A stretch of DNA of 17,941 nucleotides, taken from assembly GCA_902790885.1 (NCBI GenBank), contig CADATR010000020.1, forward strand, positions 1-17,941, given 5' to 3'. The notes under the pieces are model-generated. The model ran no database searches. It was not told where the DNA came from and saw only the letters and a list, made by a program, of their open reading frames with translations. This document shows positions 7,666 through 13,744 of the stretch, in pieces. Numbering within the stretch: the stretch's first letter is position 1; each line of letters begins with the position of its first letter. Origin of the DNA: an uncultured Eubacteriales bacterium. Its GTDB lineage: Bacteria > Bacillota_A > Clostridia > Peptostreptococcales > Anaerovoracaceae. Made by a program: the position numbers and the translations under genes.

Positions 7666-7683
7666 GGCCACCTCACCGCTTCA

Positions 7684-8769
7684 TCAGTATATTGAACCGC
7701 TGTTGACTATAGGCTGAGCATCTTTGTTGCCGCAGAGCACTACGAGCAGGTTGGACACCATCTGAGCCTTGCGCTCTTCATCAAGATTTACTATATCCTC
7801 ATCATTCAGCTTGTCGATCGCCATCTTGACCATGCTGACAGCACCGTCTACGATCTTCGCTCTTGCAGCGATGATGGCCGATGCCTGCTGCCTCTGGAGC
7901 ATGGCGGCTGCGATCTCTTCCGCGTAGGCGATGTGAGTGATGCGCACCTCCTCGATAACGAGTCCCGCGAATGCCACCTTCTCGGCGAGCTCCACCTGCA
8001 TCTTCTCAGCGATCTCCTGTGAGCTTCCGCGAAGAGTCTGCTCAGCCTTTGCCGAATCGTCATCGTCAAGGCCGTCGTCAAATACGTCGTAAGGGTAGAG
8101 CCTTGCCATGTTCCTTATGGTGGAGTCAGTCTGGATCGAAAGGAACTCAGTGTAGTTTTCCACGTTGAACACAGCCTTTGTAGGATCCTCTACGTGCCAC
8201 AGAACTACTGCCCCGATGATGATAGGGTTTCCGAGAGCGTCGTTTACTTTCTGCGTACCGTTGTCGAGAGTGGCGCGCTTGAGCGATACTGTCTTTCTGA
8301 CGCTCGTACTGCCTGTCTTGCTTGATTTCAGGCTGGCACCTTTGAGGGTATTGCTGGCCTCGGCAAGCTCAGCGACTGCATGATTTTCATAGGCCGGATT
8401 GTTGTATCTCGAGAAAGGATTCACGAAGAAGAATCCCGGCTTTACTATTGTGCCATAGTACTTTCCGAAGAGGGTAAGCACCAGCGCCTCGTTCGGCCTT
8501 ACGCTTCTGAGTCCGGCGAACATGAAAGGAAGCACAATGCAGAGAAGGATCGCCAGAATGATCCTGATTCCTCCGCCGCTCCAGGCAGTTGCTCCGCTTA
8601 TGAAGAGAACAGGCACCATGAGACACAGGAAGATCAGTATCACCAGTGCGAGAATACCGCTTGGCGGATTGATGATTTTCTGCTCAACAGGCGCAGCCTT
8701 CATGGCTTCGCCGGCCATGGAAACATCTTCAGTCTGAGTTTCGAATTCAACGTTTTTATTGTCTTCCAT
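7684..8769 (-). CDS. SPFH/band-7 domain membrane protein
   Basis: Membrane scaffold-type protein of 361 residues. A cytoplasmic N-tail of about 35 residues is followed by two hydrophobic segments (about 38-60 and 67-86) and then the SPFH domain (about 88-290). That domain begins LRSVRPNEALVLTLFGKYYGTIVKPGFFFVNPF and contains the typical WHVEDPTKAVFNVENY and IRNMARLYPYD blocks. An Ala/Gln/Arg-rich helix (EEIAAAMLQRQQASAIIAARAKIVDGA) follows, as in flotillin and stomatin relatives, which oligomerise at the membrane. An acidic insert, FDDGLDDDDSAKAE (about 230-243), interrupts the domain. The start has AGGAGGA eight to nine bases upstream. It is the first gene of an operon with the Arc-like regulator. 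Its client proteins are unknown. Confidence 0.9.
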   Translation of the reverse strand: MEDNKNVEFETQTEDVSMAGEAMKAAPVEQKIINPPSGILALVILIFLCLMVPVLFISGATAWSGGGIRIILAILLCIVLPFMFAGLRSVRPNEALVLTLFGKYYGTIVKPGFFFVNPFSRYNNPAYENHAVAELAEASNTLKGASLKSSKTGSTSVRKTVSLKRATLDNGTQKVNDALGNPIIIGAVVLWHVEDPTKAVFNVENYTEFLSIQTDSTIRNMARLYPYDVFDDGLDDDDSAKAEQTLRGSSQEIAEKMQVELAEKVAFAGLVIEEVRITHIAYAEEIAAAMLQRQQASAIIAARAKIVDGAVSMVKMAIDKLNDEDIVNLDEERKAQMVSNLLVVLCGNKDAQPIVNSGSIY

Positions 8770-8816
8770 AGAGTAGTCCTCCTTGCTATATATTGTTTAA
8801 ATATACCTTTGCTGTG

Positions 8817-8846
8817 TGATATCAATTTGATATCATTCTTATATCA
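8817..8846. promoter_or_regulatory. Three phased operator boxes over the SPFH promoter
   Basis: TGATATCA at 8817-8824, TGATATCA at 8828-8835 and TTATATCA at 8839-8846 repeat with exact 11-base spacing, one helical turn. The 8-bp box is itself a perfect palindrome; the third copy has one mismatch. The array covers the -10 element and the predicted start site, a position that blocks polymerase. Ribbon-helix-helix dimers commonly bind such tandem short palindromes (MetJ is the model), and the operon encodes one. Confidence 0.6.
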
Positions 8847-8866
8847 TCAACTATAATCAATGTCAA
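8838..8866 (-). promoter_or_regulatory. Sigma-70/SigA-type promoter of the SPFH operon
   Basis: On the minus strand TTGACA (8866-8861) and TATAAG (8843-8838) are separated by exactly 17 bases, close to the consensus. Transcription would start near 8831 and leave a leader of about 60 bases before the ATG at 8769. Confidence 0.8.
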
Positions 8867-8970
8867 TACATTTTAGATCTTCTCAGGAGGCCGGGAGGAT
8901 AATATTTCCGGCATCAGCCTGAGCATAGCGGACAGGGCATGGAAAGCGGGCAAGCTGCGGAAGTTCTCTA

Positions 8971-8998
8971 TTGCAGAAGCGCGATTTTGTAATATAAT
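8971..8998 (+). promoter_or_regulatory. Promoter abutting the metal-exporter start codon
   Basis: TTGCAG (8971-8976), 16 bases, then a perfect TATAAT (8993-8998). The predicted start site, seven bases after the -10, falls on the A of the ATG at 9005, so the message would be leaderless. No purine-rich ribosome site is present in the bases before the ATG. Confidence 0.55.
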
Positions 8999-9004
8999 AG
9001 GCGC

Positions 9005-9877
9005 ATGGCTGTAATAATTGACTCACTAAAAGACACCATAAAGGATACGGTGACTCTGATACCGTTCCTTTTCATTACATATCTGGCGATGGAATGGCTC
9101 GAGGACAAAACCGAAGAGCAGTCGGTCGCCATGCTTTCGCGTATAGGAAAATTCAGCCATGTGCTCGGAGCGGGCATAGGACTCATTCCGCAGTGCGGAT
9201 TCTCGGCCGGCGCCGCGAGTCTGTACTCGGGCGGAGTGATCACGGCGGGCACTCTTATAGCCGTGTTCCTCTCCACATCCGATGAGATGATACCTATCTT
9301 TCTCAGCTCATCGGTGGCGCCGGCCACAATAGGAAAGATACTCGCAGCAAAGTTCGTCATAGCTCTTGTCAGCGGGATAATCGTAGACGCCGCGTCGCAC
9401 GTCATACGCTACGGCTTCCACGCCGACAAGCATATACATGATCTCTGCGAACGCGAGCACTGCGGCTGTGAAGATGAAGAGGGCGGCATATTCCATTCTG
9501 CCCTCATTCATACGCTGAAGATCACAGGATTCATATTCCTAATATCACTTGCACTCAGTCTCATCATGGGCTTTGCGGGCGAGGAGACAGTGGCTTCACT
9601 CCTGAGCGCCGTGCCGCTGCTTTCAACCATACTGACCGGTGTTATAGGACTCATCCCTAACTGTGCCGCTTCGGTAGTCATCACTCAGATGTATCTCGAA
9701 GGACTGCTTACCTGCGGCGAGCTGATGGCAGGCCTCCTTGTAGGCGCGGGCGTCGGACTGCTCGTGCTCTTCAGAACAAACAACCACCACAAGGAAAACA
9801 TCGCCATAACGGCGTCGCTCCTCGTGCTGGGCATATGCTGGGGTCTCCTCATAGACATGCTGGGCATAACATTCTAA
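9005..9877 (+). CDS. ArsP_2-like putative heavy-metal/manganese exporter
   Basis: Polytopic membrane protein of 290 residues that resembles the family annotated as putative arsenic efflux or putative manganese transporter (PF11449 by my recognition). The two halves share a motif: GLIPQCGFSAGAASLYSGG (59-77) and GLIPNCAASVVITQMYLEG (215-233), each followed by another membrane segment, which points to an internal duplication. Between them lies a hydrophilic loop rich in metal-type ligands (about 132-169: H132, H139, H143, H145, C148, H152, C153, C155, H164, H169). The substrate ion cannot be decided from sequence, and no metal riboswitch or regulator gene is adjacent. The ATG at 9005 lacks a ribosome site but sits exactly where the upstream promoter should start the transcript. 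Confidence 0.8.
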   Translation: MAVIIDSLKDTIKDTVTLIPFLFITYLAMEWLEDKTEEQSVAMLSRIGKFSHVLGAGIGLIPQCGFSAGAASLYSGGVITAGTLIAVFLSTSDEMIPIFLSSSVAPATIGKILAAKFVIALVSGIIVDAASHVIRYGFHADKHIHDLCEREHCGCEDEEGGIFHSALIHTLKITGFIFLISLALSLIMGFAGEETVASLLSAVPLLSTILTGVIGLIPNCAASVVITQMYLEGLLTCGELMAGLLVGAGVGLLVLFRTNNHHKENIAITASLLVLGICWGLLIDMLGITF

Positions 9878-9883
9878 AACACA

Positions 9884-9912
9884 TTGCTTCAAAAGCCCGC
9901 GGGGTATACAAT
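9884..9912 (+). promoter_or_regulatory. Promoter of the one-TM acidic-tail protein gene
   Basis: TTGCTT (9884-9889), a 17-base spacer, then TACAAT (9907-9912), with a predicted start near 9919 and a leader of about 40 bases. A short inverted repeat, GTATA/TATAC (9904-9916), overlaps the -10 element and may be an operator. Confidence 0.55.
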
Positions 9913-9958
9913 ATACGGGTATTTTGTTACAGGAAGAGAGAATCAAAAGAGAATAAAA

Positions 9959-10624
9959 ATGGAAGAAAACAAAGAACTGAAGGCATCAACTGAAGCCAAG
10001 CGTCAGAAGAAAGCGGAAAGAAGAGAAGCCAAGGCGGCGCGCAAGGAATCGAATAAAGTCGAAGACAAGAAGAGCAGACCAAACAATTTAGTGCTCGCGA
10101 TAATGATCTTCGGAGTGCTCGTCCTCATGTTTGCCTTCGTCCTCGGATACAACTACTTCAGCAAACCAGCAACCATAGAAAAATACATGAAAGACAACGG
10201 CATAGATCAGATGTATTCCGAAATGCCGGTAAGCGAGTATACTACGATGAAGCTTGCCGCTGACAAGAACACAGTAAAGATCTGGCTCAATATCGACGAG
10301 GACGCTCCTGCTTCGGAAGTCGAGCTTTATCAGGGAGAAGAGGGCACAAAGACGCTCAAGAACATGGGAGCATATTTCCTCACTTCAATGAAACCTGAGA
10401 CCCGCGCTCTGAGCGGAACCGTAAAGGTGAAGGCAAAGCAGGGAGACGAGACCGTAAATTACGTGGAGATGTCAAACAGTGAAGCCAAGAAGTTCATGAA
10501 GGAACTTGAGGAAGAAGCGGAGGAGGACATCGACACCGACGCTGATGAAGCCACCGAAGATGCTGCACAGGATGCTGCCGACGCGGCTGAAGATGCTGCA
10601 GAGGATGCGGCTGACGGAGAATAG
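9959..10624 (+). CDS. One-TM membrane protein with basic N-tail and acidic Ala/Asp/Glu tail
   Basis: Function unknown; 221 residues. Residues 1-42 are a Lys/Arg/Glu/Ala-rich cytoplasmic tail, 43-65 a single membrane helix (NLVLAIMIFGVLVLMFAFVLGYN), and 70-180 an outside domain beginning ATIEKYMKDNGIDQMYSEMP. Residues 183-221 are almost only Glu, Asp and Ala, with an EDAA/DAAD repeat. The positive-inside rule places the C-terminus outside. The outer domain resembles small lipoprotein- or DUF4854-like domains of Clostridia, but this is weak. I chose the ATG at 9959 because an earlier TTG at 9884 is part of the promoter and has no ribosome site; AAGAGAA precedes 9959. Its own promoter and terminators make it a single-gene unit. 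Confidence 0.8.
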   Translation: MEENKELKASTEAKRQKKAERREAKAARKESNKVEDKKSRPNNLVLAIMIFGVLVLMFAFVLGYNYFSKPATIEKYMKDNGIDQMYSEMPVSEYTTMKLAADKNTVKIWLNIDEDAPASEVELYQGEEGTKTLKNMGAYFLTSMKPETRALSGTVKVKAKQGDETVNYVEMSNSEAKKFMKELEEEAEEDIDTDADEATEDAAQDAADAAEDAAEDAADGE

Positions 10625-10635
10625 GACTTTTTACA

Positions 10636-10681
10636 AAATTGCTAAAGATCCTTCTTCCGTGAAATGTATGTTTAGCAATTT
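10636..10681 (+). repeat. 11-bp perfect inverted repeat after the acidic-tail gene
   Basis: AAATTGCTAAA (10636-10646) and TTTAGCAATTT (10671-10681) are perfect complements separated by 24 bases. There is no T-run after it, so it is not a standard terminator. It may be a 3'-end hairpin or a protein site. Confidence 0.45.
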
Positions 10682-10708
10682 GCAGGACCAACCATCAAAA
10701 AACAGAGA

Positions 10709-10755
10709 CAGCCTGGCGAAAATCCCCATATTCAGGGTGATTTCGGGCTGTTTTT
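10709..10755 (+). terminator. Rho-independent terminator
   Basis: CAGCC (10709-10713) pairs with GGCTG (10746-10750). The stem continues inward through CGAAA/TTTCG, TC/GA and CCC/GGG with small bulges around the loop ATATTCA. TTTTTGCTTT follows directly. It ends the transcript of the acidic-tail gene. Confidence 0.8.
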
Positions 10756-10796
10756 GCTTTGATCGGGCTTAATTGCGTCTGTTCTGTAAAAAAGAT

Positions 10797-10839
10797 GCCC
10801 GGATTTGTTAAATATACAAATCCGGGCGCGTATTTTTTT
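10797..10839. terminator. Strong bidirectional terminator
   Basis: A perfect 12-bp GC-rich stem, 10797-10808 with 10816-10827, has a seven-base loop. Seven T's (10833-10839) follow on the plus strand, and six T's (10793-10788) follow on the minus strand. It serves both the rightward transcript and the leftward response-regulator gene. Confidence 0.88.
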
Positions 10840-10922
10840 ATCAAAATTTTTAAAAGTCCTTTTTCCGCACCTTACCGGGCCCTTCCGGGCCGGATCTGCA
10901 CAGTGCGCAGGCACGTTCGCGG

Positions 10923-11612
10923 CTATCTCACCGTAAAGCGGTATCCCAGTCCGCGGACTGTGATCAGGTAGCGCGGATTCGAAGGATCATCTTCGATCTT
11001 CTGTCTGAGCCTGTTGACATAAACCATTATGGCGTTCTCGTCGATTATGGTTTCGCCCCAGATGACACTGTATATCATATCTTTTGAGAAGATGTGATCC
11101 ACGTTGTCGATAAAGAGCTTGATCATGGAGTTCTCTTTAGCCGAAAGAGGGATCTCCACATCGTTTTTATAGAATCTGAGCGTTGATGTGTTGTACGTGA
11201 ACGGGCCGGCCTCGATTATGTTCGACGTGTTCTGAGGCGTGTGCTCGCGGCTCCTTCTGATGAGAGCCTTGGCCTTTGCCACAAGCGTTACGGGGTTGAA
11301 TGGCTTTATTATATAGTCATCCGCACCGATCTCGAGTCCGTAAAGAGCGTCCTGATCTTCTTTCCGTCCGCTGACAACCATGACTGGCGTAGTCAGGCCT
11401 TTGGATCTGATCCTCTGGATCACTTCAAAGCCGTTGATGCCGCGCATGTTGATGTCGAGCAATATAAGATCGTAACTGTTGGATTCGAGCAGATCGAGTG
11501 CCGCTTCGCCGCTGATGGCCAGGTCGTTATCTATACCGTTGCTCCTGAGTGCTTTATGAAGCATTGTCAGGATCGCTTTATCATCGTCCACTACCAGAAC
11601 TTTGTCTGCCAT
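10923..11612 (-). CDS. OmpR/PhoB-family response regulator
   Basis: DNA-binding response regulator of 229 residues. The receiver domain has D10/D11, the phospho-acceptor D53 in LILLDINMRGINGFE, S81 and K103 in IIKPFNP. The winged-helix domain (about 130-228) carries PLSAKENSMIKLF, the recognition region ENAIMVYVNRLRQKIEDD and the closing ITVRGLGYRF. The ATG has AGGAGG about seven bases upstream. It diverges from a sensor-kinase gene whose start is 160 bases away; this is the likely partner. A 6-bp inverted repeat sits just before its ribosome site and could be an autoregulatory site. The gene ends at the strong bidirectional terminator. Confidence 0.94.
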   Translation of the reverse strand: MADKVLVVDDDKAILTMLHKALRSNGIDNDLAISGEAALDLLESNSYDLILLDINMRGINGFEVIQRIRSKGLTTPVMVVSGRKEDQDALYGLEIGADDYIIKPFNPVTLVAKAKALIRRSREHTPQNTSNIIEAGPFTYNTSTLRFYKNDVEIPLSAKENSMIKLFIDNVDHIFSKDMIYSVIWGETIIDENAIMVYVNRLRQKIEDDPSNPRYLITVRGLGYRFTVR

Positions 11613-11631
11613 GTGAGCCTCCTATCTTACT

Positions 11632-11647
11632 GGTCTGATTCCAGACC
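11632..11647. promoter_or_regulatory. Inverted repeat in the regulator/kinase divergent region
   Basis: GGTCTG (11632-11637) and CAGACC (11642-11647) flank a four-base centre, 20 bases before the response-regulator start. It could be an operator or a leader hairpin. No consensus promoter for either gene was convincing in this 160-base region. Confidence 0.35.
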
Positions 11648-11772
11648 CCATACATAGTGTTATATTAACACATTTGCCACATAATATGTACTCTTTTGTT
11701 TCTCTTCGTGGTAAAATATGTTCCATAATTATGATTGGCCGTAAGCGGCCGGAGAATGTGGAGGTGCTATTG

Positions 11773-13611
11773 TTGAAAAAGAAGGCTGCCGGAAGAGGTT
11801 TGTTCATAGCCGCTCTTGTAGTGGCGGTTTTGTGCATAGCTTTAGGCATCTATGGTGTCTGGAGATCTTTCGCAAGGTTTGACAGCAGCATCCTCAATGA
11901 AAAAGACACCCAGCTGTACAGCCTGATGCGTTCAGGGGACATAAACCTTGAGAACTCCATCAATGCGATACAGCGTGAAGCGGAGACTTTTTTAGGGCGT
12001 GAAAGACTTAAAGCAGAGATCGCCGGATGGAAGGAGAGTGGGAGCACCGATGGCCTTCGCGAATACATAAGCGACAATACGCTGAAGACTAATCCTATTT
12101 ATGCCGACCTTGTCATGAATCACAACGGCAAAGTGATCTGCACGGCTTCGGGCGTCAGTTCTTATTCTCAGGTGAGCGGAAGCGACGCAAACGGGATGTC
12201 CGTCTGGAAGGACGGAGACGGTGATTACTACATGGCGTGGCATCAGGAAGCCAGCGGAAATATAACATATGATATCCTGATCGACCTTAAGAATCTCTAC
12301 AGCATGGCCATTGGCAAAAACAACGACCGGGAGATAATGCTTCTTGACGCGTCTTCGATGATCGCGATGACGGCAGGACCGGACGACCCGGTCGTCATGG
12401 AGACGAATTCACCGGCAGGAGAAAAGCTCACAAAGTTCAGGGATTTCATGCTGAGCTGCCAGAAGGAGGGCATAGCTGACGGGATATCTGTTGAGACCGA
12501 AGACGATACCGGAAGTCCCTACACCGCCAGAATGGTTGCGGTGCCGAGCGACAGCACCGTGAACGGTGAATTCGCCATGGGTATTCTCGTGAATTATGAA
12601 AACGCTACAGCCCCGTCAAGGAAGGCTGCAGGAGAGATCCTTCTTTACGTAGGCATTGCGGTAGTCGGAATAGCCGGGCTGCTGCTCCTTCTCATACTGA
12701 TGAGGCGCGCCAACGCAGCGAGCTCGGCTGAGCTGAGGGTCTTAAAGAAGAAAAATGAGGCCATGGAGGAGATAAACCAGAAGATGCAGGCTCTTGCCCA
12801 TCATCAGAGGCTTGAGACGATCGGCACCATGACAGCAAGCATTGCTCATGACTTCAACAATCTGCTTACCCCGATCATGGGATACAGCATCATGACGATG
12901 GAGATGCTGCCTGCCGATGCGACAGACCTTCAGGACAATCTTATGGAGATATATGATGCTTCGGTCAAGGCGAAGGACATCGTTACAAGGCTCGCCGAAC
13001 TCACCAAAAAGGGAAATGAGGAGAACTTCAGAGAAATCGATGTCGATGAAGTGATAAAGAGCGCCCTCAAGGTGACCCTGCCTGCCAAACCTAAGGAAGT
13101 GGAGATAAAGGCCAACTTCAATGCGGAGGGTGAGAAGATAAAGGCTGACAGCACTCAGATATCCCAGCTTGTAATGAATATAGTCCTGAATGCCTATGAT
13201 GCCATGAGGGACAAGGGCGGTACGCTGCTTGTTTCAACCAGGATATCCGGAGAGGAGGTAGTCATCAGGTTTAAAGATACCGGGTGCGGCATGGATACGG
13301 AGACTATGTCGAGGATATTCGATCCGTTCTATACTACCAAGGAATCCGGAAAGGGGACCGGCCTTGGCCTTGCCATAGTGGCGCAGATAGCAGAGACTCA
13401 CGGCGGCAAGATATATGTTGATTCAGAACCGGGCGAAGGCACTGAGTTCAGGGTATACATACCGCTTGCAGGCGCTGAGATGGAGAGCCTTGCGTGGGGC
13501 CCTGGCGGAGAAGGAAAGTTCGATACAAAGCGCTACAGTGTCAATCTCATCCGCAAGGAGCTCGCGAGGATACAGGCCGAAAAAGCGGAAGAAGAAGAGG
13601 CGCAAAATTAA
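11773..13611 (+). CDS. Sensor histidine kinase with Cache-like domain and NtrB-type H-box
   Basis: Membrane sensor kinase of about 612 residues. TM1 is at about 9-30, then an extracytoplasmic domain of about 255 residues with dCache-like features (PIYADLVMNHNGKVI, MLLDASSMIAM, ARMVAVPS), TM2 at about 289-310 and a coiled-coil linker. The phospho-acceptor is H359 in TMTASIAHDFNNLLTPIMGY. The ATPase domain shows NIVLNAYDAM, DTGCGM, IFDPFYTTK and GKGTGLGLAI. The HDFNN H-box is typical of NtrB-like and hybrid kinases rather than of OmpR partners. I place the start at TTG 11773 because GGAGG (11760-11764) is eight bases upstream and the protein then begins with KKK before TM1; upstream in-frame ATGs (11674, 11686, 11731) lack ribosome sites. 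An acidic tail follows the catalytic core. Confidence 0.9.
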   Translation: MKKKAAGRGLFIAALVVAVLCIALGIYGVWRSFARFDSSILNEKDTQLYSLMRSGDINLENSINAIQREAETFLGRERLKAEIAGWKESGSTDGLREYISDNTLKTNPIYADLVMNHNGKVICTASGVSSYSQVSGSDANGMSVWKDGDGDYYMAWHQEASGNITYDILIDLKNLYSMAIGKNNDREIMLLDASSMIAMTAGPDDPVVMETNSPAGEKLTKFRDFMLSCQKEGIADGISVETEDDTGSPYTARMVAVPSDSTVNGEFAMGILVNYENATAPSRKAAGEILLYVGIAVVGIAGLLLLLILMRRANAASSAELRVLKKKNEAMEEINQKMQALAHHQRLETIGTMTASIAHDFNNLLTPIMGYSIMTMEMLPADATDLQDNLMEIYDASVKAKDIVTRLAELTKKGNEENFREIDVDEVIKSALKVTLPAKPKEVEIKANFNAEGEKIKADSTQISQLVMNIVLNAYDAMRDKGGTLLVSTRISGEEVVIRFKDTGCGMDTETMSRIFDPFYTTKESGKGTGLGLAIVAQIAETHGGKIYVDSEPGEGTEFRVYIPLAGAEMESLAWGPGGEGKFDTKRYSVNLIRKELARIQAEKAEEEEAQN

Positions 13612-13642
13612 AACCAATAATAAGACCTTTTTGGTAGAGAAG

Positions 13643-13677
13643 TCCGCATTGTTGTGATACAATATATGCGGATTTTT
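13643..13677 (+). terminator. Rho-independent terminator of the sensor-kinase gene
   Basis: TCCGCAT (13643-13649) pairs with ATGCGGA (13666-13672), with an inner TTGT/ACAA pairing, followed by TTTTT (13673-13677). The apical part contains TGATACAAT, an extended -10-like sequence that might double as an ackA promoter. I saw no -35 at a proper distance. Confidence 0.7.
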
Positions 13678-13721
13678 AGCGACGTTACAGACGCCAATCT
13701 GTCTTGCGTTGCGTCTAAAAA
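13673..13721 (+). other. Nested stem-loop in the ackA leader
   Basis: TTTTTA (13673-13678) pairs with TAAAAA (13716-13721), GACG (13681-13684) with CGTC (13712-13715), and ACAGA (13687-13691) with TCTGT (13698-13702). It ends 23 bases before the ackA ATG. It may stabilise the leader. No known riboswitch is recognised. Confidence 0.4.
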
Positions 13722-13744
13722 TTTTAAATGAAAGGAATTTTAAC

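Noticed and set aside
8880..9000. Possible gene remnant upstream of the metal exporter
   Set aside because: One plus frame reads GISLSIADRAWKAGKLRKFS, but it has no start codon, no ribosome site and no family I can name. Too short to support.
10860..10922. Additional GC-rich hairpin GGCCC/GGGCC after the minus-strand regulator
   Set aside because: It is only five base pairs and has no adjacent T-run; the strong bidirectional terminator at 10797-10839 already explains termination.
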